The notes: a model not told the origin generated them from the sequence alone. A DNA stretch of 64,000 bases from Phymorhynchus buccinoides (GCA_017654935.2 CM065710.1:30353405-30417404); one strand, 5' to 3'. Positions 1 to 33,792 are shown, counted from the stretch's first letter. Numbers and translations are program-made.

Positions 1-688
1 GATGACTGGTTGTGAGTGTTGCTCTAGCTACGTTTCAGCATCTTGTGTGACAACTTTTTCTCACCACTCCAATTATAGCCTTCACTTTCAAACAATGAAA
101 GCCTGCTATTGGTGTATTACAGTCCACACGTCACAAGATTGCTGTTCTAAATGTACCGAACAATCACGCGCCTATTACATCCTTATCACGTGCCGACATT
201 CAAATCTTTCTCGTGCTCAGAAAGGAAGGGGTTGAAAGGGGCCGACTGTGGTGGTCACTTTCTTGTGATGTGACGGTAGAAAGGGGGGGGGGGGGGGGGG
301 GGGGGGGGAGATGGGGAAGGGAGATAAACCTCGGTAGATGGTACGTGCTGACCAGGGAGAAAGAGATAACGCCCTTCCGCGGCGTTCGTTTGAAGCAGCG
401 GGGCAATTAACGTGGCGGCTGGACAGAGAAATGAAAAGGCGAGGGGGGGGAGGGGAGAAGGGGGGGGGGGGTGTAGATAAGAAATAAAGAAAGTGGGTCG
501 CGCGGGACACTTACGTCACAATAATGAGATCCAAAAACAAGGAGTTGATGCGATAATTAGATGTTACAATAAGTGTTTTGGTGGCACTCGGCTGGGCCTT
601 CTTTCTCATGTTTGGAGAACGGTATATAATGTATTACTGGTGTTATATGTGTATATTATATTTTTATATATTGTCAACGCCTAAGGCA

Positions 689-1100
689 TTAACCCTTTCA
701 CCGTCAATGTTGCATTTTAGCACCACAGTGGTTTAACCCTTTCGCTGCCCCACGACGTATATATACGTCCTCTATAGCGCTTCAGTACTTGCCACCGACG
801 TATATATACGTCGCCGCTAAGCAGCGATATTGCCGTGTTCAAAAATCGCGCGGCAAGCCGGCGGCGCATGCGCAAGTAGTAGGCGGCACTGAAGGGGTTA
901 ACACCCATGTCACTAAAATGCATCAAATCAGGACCTGTTATTCGAAGACCATATTTTCTTATTTTTGGGAGGTAAGGATAGGCCTAATGTTATATATGGC
1001 ACAGAGGAATTCGCCATATTGCAGATATTTTATTTTCTCTACCCAGTTAAGTTTAATGATATTTTTGGGGCTGAAAAATGGCTGGCGGCTAAAGGGTTAA
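689..1100 (-). mobile_element. piggyBac-like MITE, interrupted by a nested TTAA element
   Basis: TTAA lies at both ends (689-692 and 1097-1100), followed inward by CCCTTTCACCGTCA and preceded by a matching AAAGGG. The body matches the intact copies at 1378-1621 and 13744-13985 in reverse orientation (conserved block reading 'taaggataggcctaatgtta'). The element is about 170 bp longer than its relatives because a second TTAA element sits at 733-901. TTAA target duplication with CCC/GGG termini is characteristic of the piggyBac superfamily. No transposase is present. Confidence 0.8.
733..901. mobile_element. Second, short TTAA-flanked MITE nested in another MITE
   Basis: 169 bp bounded by TTAA (733-736 and 898-901), with ends TTAACCCTTTCGCTGCC and GGCGGCACTGAAGGGGTTAA. 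The interior carries two palindromic ACGTATATATACGT blocks at about 753 and 798 and no coding capacity. Related copies of the host element read 'ggtttaacgcc' uninterrupted at this place, so the insertion duplicated the TTAA. The family differs from the host element in sequence. Confidence 0.8.
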
Positions 1101-1377
1101 ATTGATTAGGCGTGCTAAATGTTCAAATACTAAATAATAATACTTTAATAATACTAATACAGTAGTAGTTTCAGTTTCATGATAACCGTAGGCTGATCCT
1201 AACTGTATCCCTTTCTTGAGAGCGGCAGAGTATTCAGTTTGATGATAACCTAAAGTTGATCCTAACTATCGCTTTCTCGAGAACGGCAGTGTTGCTTCTC
1301 AGTGAAAATATGACCATCATGACTCTTGGAGTCTGAAAACAGTCTGAAGCTCAGGTGACTGATGACCGGTGCTAAGA

Positions 1378-1621
1378 TTAACCCTTTCACAACCAGCCAT
1401 ATTTCAGCCAAAAATGTCCATTGAAATTACCTGGGTAGAGAACAAAATCCATCTGCAGTATTGTGGATTCTTCTGTGACATTATATATAATGTCTATCCT
1501 TACTCTCCAAAACTAAGACAATAGGGTCTTTGGATAATAGATCCTGATTTGATGCTTTTTAGTTACATGAGTATTAAATCACTGTGGTGCTAAAATGCGA
1601 CTTTGTCGGTGAAAGGGTTAA
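1378..1621 (+). mobile_element. piggyBac-like MITE (244 bp, complete)
   Basis: Bounded by TTAA on both sides. It starts TTAACCCTTTCACAACCAGC and ends with TCGGTGAAAGGGTTAA, giving short inverted termini. It is non-coding and the same family as the elements at 689, 5531, 13744, 23241 and 40284. The family body carries a conserved 'acctgggtagagaacaaaat' and 'agacaatagggtctttgga'. Confidence 0.82.
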
Positions 1622-1956
1622 CAATGAATGATCCCTGGCATTTATAATAAGGTTGTCATCAATGGGTTTTTTGGCTCACTCGTGTTAATGAAGTGAGTAT
1701 GTTCTCATTATTGTTAGGTTGTGTATATGTGTATATGCAGTAAAAAATCACTTGAACTTGAAGGGACTGAAAAATGTTATTTTGAGATCGCCAATATTTT
1801 GAGTTAAAAAGACTTTTCAACAGATTATTATACTGGGACCCAAACATTGTTGTTAGTTATCCGGCGTTTTTGAGTTATCCGTTTTTGATTTGTTAGTTCT
1901 CCACTGTATGTACATGTATGTAGCCCGTGATCAAAACTTTAACATGTGCACTTAAA

Positions 1957-2230
1957 TGGATACAACTTTTCCTGGTATACAATACAAGGATTTCCTGTTT
2001 TTGAATTTTACCAGAAAAGGAAGTTCCTTTTTTTAAATTTGTCAAACAGGATCTCTGTGTGTCTATTGTATTTTTCAAACACTTTAAAATAAGCATTTAT
2101 ATAAATTGTGGAAAAAAACAAACTAAAAAATACCTTCATAAATCAATTTTTGCTTCTGCTGCAGGGGGACATTACCCCTGGACCCCGGCCTTTCATTTTT
2201 TTTCATTTTGTGTAGTTGCACCCTTGCTTA
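1957..2230 (+). repeat. Interspersed repeat, three copies in the window
   Basis: Shares an ordered set of blocks with 18722-18912 and 29726-30000: 'tatacaaggatttcctg', 'accagaaaaggaa', 'aagcattt-tataaattgtgg', 'agctgcagggggacattacc' and a 'cggcctttca...ttcattttgtg' tail. There is no ORF of note and the class is not identified. The third copy is slightly longer. Confidence 0.6.
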
Positions 2231-2393
2231 AATCTGAACTCTTCTCAAAAGAATCCTGTAACATAATTTTCTCACAAACTACAAATAACAGCACAACCAA
2301 ACTTTGCAAGGTGATGCCATCATTATGTTTTCAGTGACTCCATTTTTAAAAAAGTAGCCAGAGTGATGTGACAGTAAATCAGTTAGTGAGTTA

Positions 2394-2802
2394 CAGACAT
2401 GCCTACCGTCACGGGTTATCCGTATTTGTTACGGAAATGTATTGATTTTGGCAGTGTGTTCCGAACATACGCAAAACGGGCGCATGTTACGGGAAAAATT
2501 AAAACAAAAAATTACGATGCCAGCTGGTGGTTTAGCGTCTGCAAGAGAGGCGGGAAAGCAATACCGAAAGCTCACGAAAGTCAGCCCCATAGTTTTCCGA
2601 GAGAGCTTTTCAACCAATTGTCTTTCACCAAGGTCGCGCCAAAATTTGACCGGCTACGCGCTTGGCAGCTTCAAGCGTCGGAGTGCGCAAATTCCATGAA
2701 GATGGATGCTGGACGGAAGCTATGTTCCTGAAAATCATGCTCGGTTACGGATTTTGAGTGGGAGTGTTCCTGAAAAGCAAATTTGGGGGTAGGCATGTCT
2801 GT
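2394..2802. mobile_element. TIR element with ends ACAGACATGCCTACC
   Basis: The left end ACAGACATGCCTACC is mirrored at the right by GGTAGGCATGTCTGT, a 15-bp perfect terminal inverted repeat about 400 bp apart. An ORF of 110 codons inside (2399-2731) starts within the TIR and resembles nothing I know, so I treat the element as non-autonomous. The superfamily is not assigned because no clean target-site duplication is visible. Confidence 0.6.
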
Positions 2803-3279
2803 AGTTATTATTAACTTTTGAAATGAGAGTAGAAAGTATATTTTGTGAACCAAGGAAGGGAAGTCGCTGTTTTAGCATGTGATATAATGTTGCCAGAGGC
2901 TCGGGGTACGGACCCGTATCTCGCATTCTCCAGGCTACGGGTATGGCGCTCAATCACGGGACGCATAAATTATGCACACGTGTCTTCAAAAACTACTAAC
3001 ATGAACTCTGACATGTCCCTAACCATGTCCCTAACCCTATTCCTTACCAAGATGCGTTAAATTACGAAATAAGAATGCATTTCTTGACGAAAAATTTGAC
3101 TAGGAAGAGTTACTATCCCTGAACATGGTCTGAGTGTTGCAAGAATGCCGTACCTCTAGCCACTGTGTATAATGTTACGAGTGGCCCGTCACAGTAAGAG
3201 CAGGAATAGCACAGCTATTAAGTCATGACCTCTAACGCGTACGTCATGGGTTCGTTTCCCAGCGTGGGATACACATTTT

Positions 3280-3491
3280 CAGGGCTCCCAATTTACCCGC
3301 AAAACAAGGGACTCCTTCACTTACAGTATAGAGGGTCCTAGAGGTGGGATAGAGGGTCCCAGTGGCATTGCGAATGCTAAAAAGAATTTTTCTAGTGCAT
3401 CCCTGGGACCCCCTGCACATTCTTTTAGAGGGTCCTTTAGAATTTTGTTGGTGCTTCATAGACCCCCAAATGGGGGTCCCTGGGAGCCCTG
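3280..3491 (+). mobile_element. MITE with CAGGGCTCCCA termini (hAT-like)
   Basis: Begins CAGGGCTCCCA and ends TGGGAGCCCTG, an 11-bp inverted repeat. Near-matching 8-base flanks (cacatttt and catttttt) suggest a hAT-type 8-bp target duplication. The interior has recurring 'gagggtcc' and 'ccctgggacccc' blocks. Other copies lie at 6556, 12214, 17664, 18958, 20449 and 30058. Confidence 0.7.
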
Positions 3492-3528
3492 CATTTTTTT
3501 TCCATTTCTAATTCTTTCGTAATGCAAA

Positions 3529-3735
3529 CAGACCTGTTTTCTCTTTTCGAGTAGTATTCTACTCAATTTGTACCTCTACCTTTTCAAAATTGAAAATAAT
3601 GCTCTAATTAGTAGTACTCATTTTCAGCGAACATTGTTTGATGGTTTAGTGAATAAAACTACACATTTTGCACCAAAACTACTCATTTCAGCCATCCAGA
3701 CTTCTCAAGACTTGTGTAGGTGGTAAACAGGTCTG
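3529..3735 (+). mobile_element. MITE with CAGACCTGTTT termini
   Basis: The ends CAGACCTGTTT and AAACAGGTCTG form an 11-bp inverted repeat, and the flanks repeat TGCAAA on both sides. The interior contains 'tcgagtagtattctactca', itself partly palindromic. Copies at 19060-19282 and 11272-11905 share the interior. The longer element at 42257-43057 shares only the termini. It lies 110 bp before exon 2. Confidence 0.7.
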
Positions 3736-3844
3736 TGCAAAACGTGTGAGCCTTGAAGACTTTGCCTTTTTTTTTCTTTTTTTTAAACTTTTTTTAATAA
3801 TAATTTTAATAAATGGTCGTGGTTTGTTTCCCCCCCCCTACCAG

Positions 3845-25349
<21,505 letters not shown>

Positions 25350-26876
25350 GCTGATCCATCCCCCCTCCCTCCCTCCCTCTCCCCTCCCCTTGGGGGAGGG
25401 TTGTGTGTGGTTGGGGGGGGGTGGGGGGCGATTGGCCGCGCCACGGCAGCAAGCAGCATCTTTTTTTTTTTTCTCGGTTTTTTTTTTTTTTCTCCTCTCG
25501 GCAAAAAAAAATCATCAATGTCAACTTTTTTTTGTGACAAGTGTCCTTGACCTTCACATAAACATGCATTCAGTGTGGACATTTTTTTTTTTTTGATTTA
25601 GCAAAAAATAAAAAAAGGGGGGGTAGGGGTGTGTGTGTGTGGAGCCCCCCCCCCCCCCCCCCCCCCCCGAAGGAGGGGTACATGCGTTTTTCGTGCACCG
25701 CTTTTCTCGGCCGGCTGGAGCTGGGCTGGGTGAGAGTAGAGCCCCCCCTCCCCCCTCAGTCCCCACCCTCCCCTGTGTGGTAGAAAAGAACTGAAAAGAG
25801 GGGAGGGGGGAAAGCTACATACGGCTTGGCTTCTCTCTTCGTTTCCGTCGTCGTCGTCGTCGTCTTCTCTTCGTCAAACAGCCCTTTCTTCAGGCCACTC
25901 CTTCGTTTTTTGCTTCTTCCTCCCCTCCCTCCTTCCTTCCTTCTTCTTCCTCGGGGGGGGGGGGGGGAAATTGCCTCTTCACACGCACCCACCCCATCCA
26001 GTAATAATAGAGCCAGGCCCCTTCCCACTCCCGTCAACACACCCCCATCCCTCCCTCCCCTTTCCCCAGGACCGGAGGAGGAGGGCTGCGCGTTAGCGTT
26101 GAGAGGCGAGCGAGTATCGCTGTGTTCCACAAAAGCGGATTGTTCCTAGCGAGGAACATGATCGGACAGCTTGTTTGCGTGTCCTAGGGGGTGGGGTGGA
26201 GAGACAGAGAGAGAGAGAGAGAGACGGACGTTTGCTGCCCCCCCACCTTAACTTCCTTCCACTTACGACTACTACTACTATTACTACAAGCAATTGGCAC
26301 AGCCTGGGGTTTTTTTCCGTTATTTTTTCTTTTTCTTATTCTTTCATCTCTTGGTATATTTGTGCTCAAAAGAATTGTCTTAAAGGTTTTTTGTTTGTTT
26401 TAGTGTCTGGTTGTTGTTGTTGTTCTACAGTTTTCTTTGTGTTTATGATTATTATTTTTTTTATAGACATTTGGTTACCGGTTTTTGTTCTTTCTCAGGC
26501 GTGTCATGTTCGGTTTTATCTTTCTCTTCAGCGGTTAGGTGGTTGTTTGACTTGGGAGGGAGGGGTGGGGGGGGAGAGAGGGTGTGTGTGCCAGTTCTTG
26601 TTTGGATGGGGGTGGGGTGGGGTATTCCCTGGTGGTGTTTTCACGGGGAAGAGAGGAAGGGTGGGGGGGGGGGGGGGTTGCAATCGAATAAGACCAGGGT
26701 CTGACCATCCAAATGCTGCATGTATGTGGCCTGTTGCCAGATATACGCATTGAGGATGAAATGTGGAGGGTGGGGGTTGCTCTCACGTTTGCCCGTTATG
26801 CCGAAAGGATCTGGTGAAAGATCTACGATTGCGCCCTGGGTTCGCTCGCACTGGCTTGTAATTGTACGCTTTACAT
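25350..26876 (+). other. Probable 3' UTR and downstream sequence of the Gq-alpha gene
   Basis: The region after the stop is rich in C/T and G runs (poly-C at about 25647-25668, poly-T tracts at about 25460-25490). An AATAAA at 25607-25612 is the first candidate polyadenylation signal, about 260 bases past the stop. It lies in an A-rich context, so the true 3' end could be further on. No coding sequence is recognised. Confidence 0.5.
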
Positions 26877-27149
<273 letters not shown>

Positions 27150-27169
27150 GTTTTCTTCACCTATGAAGC

Positions 27170-27597
27170 TTAAAGTCCATACCGATCCCCACGAAACAAT
27201 TATCCGTGCTGAGCCTCTCCCTTTTTTTTGTTGGTGGAGAGAGCTTGCATTTCTCTCTCCCTGCTTCAAACAAGTTTTCTTCTTCTCCATCTGTGAAGAT
27301 GAGTGTACAGTTCCTACTGTTGCCATGAAACAGAACTTTGTCAGTTCTGAGCCCCTCCCTTTTTTGTTGGTGGAGAGAGCTTGCATCTCTCTCTCTCCCT
27401 GCTTCAAACAAGTTTTCTTCTTCTCCGTCTGTGAAGATCAGTGTACAGTTCCTACTGTCGCCATGAAACGGAACTTTGTCAGTTCTGAGCCCCTCCCTTT
27501 TTTGTTGGTGGAGAGAGCTCGTTTCTTTCTTCTGACCCACACATCTTATCAGCCGGCTTCTCCCTTTTCCTTCCCCCCCCCCCTCCCTTTTTTTTAG
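27170..27597 (+). repeat. Three tandem units of about 132 bp
   Basis: The unit runs from 'cccttttttgttggtggaga' and 'gagcttgcatctctctctc' to 'cttcaaacaagttttcttct' and 'gtgtacagttcctactgt'. Units are anchored at about 27228, 27360 and 27494. Units two and three are nearly identical and the first lacks part of its left side. Confidence 0.8.
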
Positions 27598-29479
27598 GCT
27601 TTCTGTTAGGGGCAATTAACGGGACTGCCTACCTTCCTGACACTACTTTTGCAGACACGCACACGCCAAGGGAAGCGATTGACTCGCACTGCCTAGGGGT
27701 ATCTGATAAAAGTCGGACCAAGGTATCGCTCTGTCTTTTGGGACGTAGCACCGTTTTTAGTGTTCAACAACAAGACAACGGTACTGCTCTCTATACTTCA
27801 TGACAAAAAAACGCATTCTTAGTTTTCAACAACTTTGAAAAAAAGAACATTAGCTTCAATTGTGTTTAGGGGGGTGGGGTGGTGGTGGTGGTGGGTCTTG
27901 GTAAATCTAATTTTTAAAAACATTCACTTGTTCAAGGATTGTTTTGATGCAGCACACCACAACGCACCCCCCCCCCCCACCTCCAGCCCTCTTAGCTGAA
28001 AGCTTAGGTCAGATTGCGATGACGTTCCACTTTTGTGGTACGGAATCATTGTCTCTTCCTACAAAATCTTCCTACCTACCTACCTACACATGTGCGTGTG
28101 CGTGTAAAGAGGGCAGGGGTGGGAGGGTGGTGTGGGGGTGGTGGTGGTTGGGGGGGGGGGGGGGGGGGGGGGGAGGGTAGGGTGAAAGCAAAGATATTCT
28201 AAAAGGGTAAGATGGATTACTTAAGAACTCGGCGAACCGGGCTGATAGAGTTATCGTTAGTGGGGCCAGTACAATTTCACAGTGGAGGCTATCCAAAAAC
28301 TCTGACTGGAACTTGAACGGAGAATTCGACTGGCCTATCGATGTGTAAAATGTGTCCTGCTAAAAAGGGACATAACCAGTGTTTCTATCCTCACTACTCG
28401 TAATAGGGAAAAGAGACTGGATGCTTATCTTCCCCTCTACAGTATCTTTGGTGAAAGTCCAACAATAACGACACAAAGGCCTAGCTTTCCTGCCTTCTCT
28501 TTTTGACTATCCTGCCTGGATTTGATGCCATCTTTGTAATAACCAGATCCGTGCGTTTCACTGAACTTAACTCCACCCCACCCCACCACCCACCCCTCCC
28601 TGGGACTAACTATATATGTGTAGGGCGGGTACCTCTGCGCTCTTAGTCTTGCTCTGTGCTTGCATTGCCGGGAAGGGAGGGGAGGGGAGGGGAGGGGAGG
28701 AGCACAATTGCCCACCTCCCGCCCACCCACCACCCCTGCCTTGACTAAACACTAGGTTGTAGGGGTGAGCTCCTTGTGTTGTCCTCATTCACTCATGTAC
28801 TGTGTCAAACTTTAACTGTGGTGTTGACAACATTTTGGAACTATACTTTTTTGGTCCACGGCTTTTTGATACTTCTGTCTTGTTATGTTTGTCTGTCTCT
28901 GTGTGTTGGTTTCATCCGTATGTGCGTATGTATGTATGTACGTACGTATGATGTGGCTTTTTGTTTAACTGGTTATTAACCGATCTATCAAATCAACTTG
29001 CATTTCATCTTTGTATGTATCATTGTATGTATGTTTAAAAAAAAAAAAAATGTATCGTTGATCTTTTATTTCTTTTTTCAGACCATTACTTTTTTTCTTT
29101 TCTTTTTTTGAAGTATGATGTCCCAAGTGTATGTACAAGTGGCAAGTGTTGTTGACTATAAGTATATAACACTTTTTTTTAATTTTTTTTTATGAATTTG
29201 AACATGTATTGATATGGATTTTTTTTTCTCTCCAATGGAATTTTTTTCCTCAAAATATTTCCTGGACTGATCTGTGAATTAATTTTTATTTTTTTTCCGG
29301 GGGGGGGGGGGGGGGGGGGGGGGGATGATGTCAAATGTAATGGCACATTGTTGTGTAATTAATTGATTCATTAACTAACTGGCTTTCTTTTGTTCGTTTC
29401 TTGTATAGTGCTTTTGTTTTTATGTTTTGTTACGTTTCCTTTTTGTTGGTCCGCCCCTAAAAAACAGTTCCTCGTTGCT

Positions 29480-29519
<40 letters not shown>

Positions 29520-29725
29520 CTTGCATTCTTGTTACGAACCGGATGCTGTTTCGCAACCAAGTGTTCTCTCACCTTGTCCCTCCCTCTCTCCCTTTCACTC
29601 ACACTCCTCTCCCCTCTTGTAACCTCCCTCTCCCTGTTCAGTTGTTGCCTTCGGTTGATAATTTAAGTTTTTTGTTTTTTTAACCCTTGTTGCTGTTAAT
29701 GGTAAAGTAAAATAATATGCATGGG
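27598..29725 (+). other. Low-complexity-rich region without a recognised gene
   Basis: Contains poly-G at about 28150-28172 and 29300-29324, a (GGGGA)n stretch at 28677-28700 able to form G-quadruplexes, GTAT/ACGT steps near 28920-28950 and a (GT)n run at 29484-29514. No ORF looks like protein coding. Confidence 0.55.
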
Positions 29726-30000
29726 GGCAACTTTTCCTGCTATACAAGGATTTCCTGTCTTATAAATTTTACCAGAAAAGGAATTTCCTTTTTTTTAAAT
29801 TTATTTGTCAAACATGATCTTTGTGTGTGTACTGTATTTTTCAAACACTCTAAAACAAGCGTTTGTATAAATTGTGGGGAAAAGGCAAACTAAAACACGT
29901 TCATAAATCATGTTTTTCTTCAGCTGCAGGGGGACATTCCTTACCCCTAGACCTCGGCTTTTCAGGGGGTTTTTCATTTTGTGTAGTTACACCCATGCAT
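29726..30000 (+). repeat. Third copy of the interspersed repeat seen at 1957
   Basis: Same block order as 1957-2230, including 'tatacaaggatttcctgtct', 'accagaaaaggaatttcctt', 'agctgcagggggacattcc' and 'tttttcattttgtgtagtta'. Confidence 0.6.
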
Positions 30001-30057
30001 ATGGTATAATTGTGATCACACCTACCGCTCTCACCACCACCACTACTACTACTACTA

Positions 30058-30263
30058 CAGGGACCCCCATTTGGGGGTATCTGAAGCACTAAAATTCTAA
30101 AGGACCCTCTAAAAGAATGTGCAGGGGTTCCCAGGGATGCACTAGAAAAATTCTTTTTAGCATTTGCAATGCCACTGGGACCCTCTATTCCACCTCTAGG
30201 ACCCTCTATGCTGTAAGTGGAGTCCCTGGGACCCCTTGTTTTGCGGGACGATTGAGAGCCCTG
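30058..30263 (-). mobile_element. CAGGGCTCCCA-family MITE, reverse orientation
   Basis: Matches the family in reverse ('ggacccccatttgggggt' at the left, GAGAGCCCTG at the right). The left terminal CTCCCA is lost next to a (CTA)n tract. Confidence 0.65.
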
Positions 30264-30288
30264 TTACTTCTACTACTACGACTGTTAC

Positions 30289-30682
30289 TACCGTACAAAC
30301 TGGACTATAAAATGCACCTGTATGTAAGCCGCATCCCTTAAATTGACAAAATAGTAGGTGTTTATTCACATATAAGCCGCACCAGTTTATAAGCCGCAGA
30401 GAAAATTGTATGTGTACAAACCAACACAAATACAGAAATGATCCTATCAGAACATGAGTATTTAATACTCTCAGAGACTTTAAACATGAGATTTGAATCT
30501 ATTGATTACCAAAACCAGTTTTAGTCTAAAGAAGCTCAAAATAGGCTGAAGAATGTGGCCAGAAACAGATTTAATCATACTGATAAATGTGGAATGGGAA
30601 AAAATCCACAGATAAGCCGCATCAGTCTAAGCCGCATGGGCCAAAGTTGAGAAGTAGCGGCTTATAGTCCGCATTTTACGGT
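30289..30682. mobile_element. TIR element with ACCGTAAAATGCGGACTATA-type ends (copy 1)
   Basis: The left end 'taccgtacaaactggactat' plus 'aaaatgcacc' is mirrored by the right end 'cggcttatagtccgcatttt' plus 'acggt'. The interior repeats 'ataagccgca' in both orientations near the ends. It matches 43167-43556 over its whole length and is non-coding. Confidence 0.7.
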
Positions 30683-31661
30683 GCTACTACTACTACTACA
30701 ACCATGACTACTATTACTTCAACTTGGTACAACCACTACTAACCCTTGTGTGTTAGCAAGGGGTCCGGGAATTCTTCCACTCAATATAACTCGACCCAAC
30801 GCCTCTCTATCTCCGTCTCTCCATTTGCTTCTCATGCATGCATTACACGCACCTGTACATAAATCAAACGCATGCACACTCGCACGGACGCACGCGCGCA
30901 CACACACACATGTGCACACATACACACACACTCGAGATTTATTACGCGCATATTGACAGTTTTAAAATCTTTTTAACTCGCATGTCGGATAAGATCAAGC
31001 CAAGCGTACACAATCCAATACTTGTCGAAAGAGTATGACGAGAAGGGGTGGGGTGGGGATGAGCCCTGGGCATAACATGCAAGCACATTATATATGCGCA
31101 GCACATACTTACAGAGATCGGTACAAACTACACTAGACAACCCGACTTTTTTCATTTTCTTTTATTATAGACAACCGGATCCTAATACATACTTCGTTAA
31201 ATTGCAGTCTATGACGTTGCCGTTTTTATCGGTTGCTATCCACGCATAGCCTCCGTAGCGAGCAGTTCAGTTCACTGGATCAGCACTACTCGGGTGAAAT
31301 CCAGAGAGAGAGAGGGTTAAGATCAGCACTACTCGGGTGAAATCCAGAGAGAGAGAGGGTTAAGATCAGCACTACTCGGGTGAAATCCAGAGAGAGAGAG
31401 AGGGTTAAAGAGAGTTATCCCGGGTGGAAAATCTGGCTTCTTTTGCGGTAGGGCTGGGAAGCGAGGGTTAAATGTCCAAGAACCTGGATTCATTCATTCG
31501 TCGCATGGTTGCCTTTCAAATTGCTCCCCTCCGGCTAACTCACAAAGCAAAGCGTGTTAGTTTGTGCCAAGAATGAATGCCTCGTAACAAGACCCTCCTC
31601 TTACGGCCGGGAGGAGGAAACGTGTGTGGGTGGGTGGGGTGGGGGTGGGATGCATGCTTAT
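30683..31661 (+). other. Unassigned sequence with a 43-bp triplicate
   Basis: CA-rich microsatellite near 30895-30930. Three tandem copies of 'gatcagcactactcgggtga' plus 'aatccagagagagagagggt' plus 'taa' start at 31278, 31321 and 31364. Nothing else is recognised. Confidence 0.6.
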
Positions 31662-31797
31662 AGACCCCGCACGTCACGTGTCACATTCCCTCTTTTGCTA
31701 GGAAGATTTCTTAAGATTCCTTACGATTCCTTACTAGCTATAAGAGGGAAAACACGTGAAACCTGTGATTTTGACACGGTGACGTGGTGGGTCTTTA
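31662..31797. mobile_element. Palindromic MITE with AGACCC-CACGTCACGTGTCA ends (copy 1)
   Basis: The left end 'agaccccgcacgtcacgtgt' and right end 'gacacggtgacgtggtgggt' plus 'ctttaa' are inverted. The interior holds 'ttccctctt' and 'taagagggaa' as a second inverted pair. It matches 41418-41549. Confidence 0.62.
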
Positions 31798-33563
31798 AAA
31801 CCCCAAAAAACCAACCCGTTGACGTCATACGCACACTAAGTTCTCTCACTCATGCTGGCTTTTTGTTTGTGTTTTTTGGCAGGGTACTAAATGTGATGGC
31901 TTTTGTGGTTTTTTAGAGGAACCTGAATGGGGATGCCCGTTATTAATTTGTGAAACCTAAGCTACTACGACTCCATTCGAGCCGCTTGATCTTCAGTGCA
32001 TTTATGTTTCTATATCTCTTGTCTCTGTATCCATGTAAGCTTCTTAACGGCTTTATCGCGCGTTTGTTGCTTGACCAGTTGTGACGCATTACGCTTTTAG
32101 GTAAGAGAGGAGGGGGGGGGGGGTTAGTACTAAGCTGCCGTCATCATGCATACATCAACTACTTAAACAAGCCGTGTAGCCCCCACCCCACCCCACCCCC
32201 AAAACCTTGTATAACTGATGTCCCTGTATTGTTATAAATATTTATATTCCTATATATATATAATTATTATTATGCACACGAGTTGTTGTCATTGTCGATG
32301 GAGGTTATTATTATTATTATTGTGGTTTTTGTTTTGTTTCCCGTGAAAGTGTGACCGTTACGACTGTTCGCTCTTTCTGTGCGCGGTTTTGCACCCTTGC
32401 CCGTTTCGTCCCAATGGTTCGCTTTAAGTTTTAAAAAACCCACTCGGATTTCTTTGCTTTTTTTGTTTGTTCTTTTCAAATGCGGAAGTTTTAAGTTTGA
32501 CGTTCCTGTTATTATTATTATTTTTTTTTTTTAATATGATAAATAACGGAACGTAATACTATATCAAGTTGTCTTTAATAACCAGTCCTCAAACTTTCGC
32601 CGTTTTTCTTTTTCCCTATATACTCCATGTTTGTATTGTTGTTGATTTTTTATTTTCCTCCTTTCTCGTAATTAAGCTTATTATTTGGATTAAGTTTTGC
32701 TTTTGTGGATCAGATGTTTTTCAGAAGAAAAACAAATTGAGGCCAGCGTCGTTATTTTGTGTGTGAGGCGGTGTGTGTGTGTGTGTGTGTGGGGGGGGGG
32801 GGGTATAGTGGTGTGTGTGTGTGTGCGCGCGAGCGCGCATGCTTTGTGTATGCATGTGCGCAGGCCAGTGCGTGCGTGTGTGTGTGCGTGCCTGACCACT
32901 TTTTTTGTGCATGTAAAATTCCGTGTTTTTTTGTGTGTTTTTTCATACAGCTTCACTTCTCATGTGTTTGATTGTTTCTCACACACACACACACCCCTAA
33001 CCCCCCCCCCCCCCCCCCCTATCCACCCATCCCCTTCACTCACACACACACACACACACATGCCTCGCTTTTCTGCACTTCATTTCCACCCCCACCCCCC
33101 TGTCTCTTCCCCTCCCCAACTCAAGCAATGTGTGTGGTTGGGTGTTGTGCTTAATACAAAAAAAAAAAAGAAAAAAAAAAAACTAAACAAAAAAAAATGT
33201 GAATTGAACTTGTAATGGTGTTAATTAATCGATTAATTACTACTTTTTTTGTTTTCTTGTTGGTGGTCTATTCAAATTTGTAAGACAATTTACCAGGTGT
33301 ATGTTTGTATGTATGTAGTGGCTCTAAAAAAACAACTTTGTGTGTGTGAACGGATAGCTATTATTATTATAATTATTATTATGCCTTTTTCTGGGGTTCG
33401 TTAATAAGATAGGATGCACTTGTGTAGTTTGTGTTGTTTCCTTTATTTTTTTCTTGTATAGGATTATGGAGAGAATTGAGAGTTGCAGATGCATGCGTGG
33501 TTAACGCGAGTGTGACGTGCGCTGGGTTGTGTGTTTGTACGGTCGGTACTACTACTACTACTA

Positions 33564-33654
<91 letters not shown>

Positions 33655-33792
33655 GCTGATCGTCAGGTCTGTCCTACTTTGACCTGCAGTTTGTGTGTGT
33701 GTGTGACTTTAATGCATATGGTGTGTGTGGCAATGCGCGTTGCGCTGTTGCAAAGCAAAGTCTGTAGCCAATGCTCACCTAAACAAGATTTG
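31798..33792 (+). other. AT-rich region with microsatellites, no gene recognised
   Basis: Includes (GT)n plus poly-G at 32770-32830, poly-C with CA runs at 32980-33060, and (CTA)n-(CT)n at 33547-33650. Short palindromic and TTATTA stretches are frequent. No protein-like ORF. Confidence 0.55.

Larger units (their letters stand above)
1..3844 (+). other. 3' part of intron 1 of the Gq-alpha gene
   Basis: This stretch precedes the exon 2 acceptor and must be intron, because exon 2 begins with the last two bases of a split P-loop glycine codon. No coding exon is recognisable in it. It contains poly-G runs near 282-308 and 460-471, two TTAA-flanked MITEs (one with a nested insertion), an interspersed repeat, a TIR element and two further MITEs just before the exon. 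The remaining sequence (1-688, 1101-1377, 2803-3279) shows nothing I can name. Confidence 0.85.

Noticed and set aside
2399..2731. 110-codon ORF as a gene
   Set aside because: Starts inside the terminal inverted repeat of a mobile element, has no recognisable motif and overlaps open frames on the other strand.
3205..3262. tRNA-like half with GGGTTCGTTTCCC
   Set aside because: Has a B-box-like arm but I could not fold a full cloverleaf with matched acceptor ends. At most a decayed SINE head.
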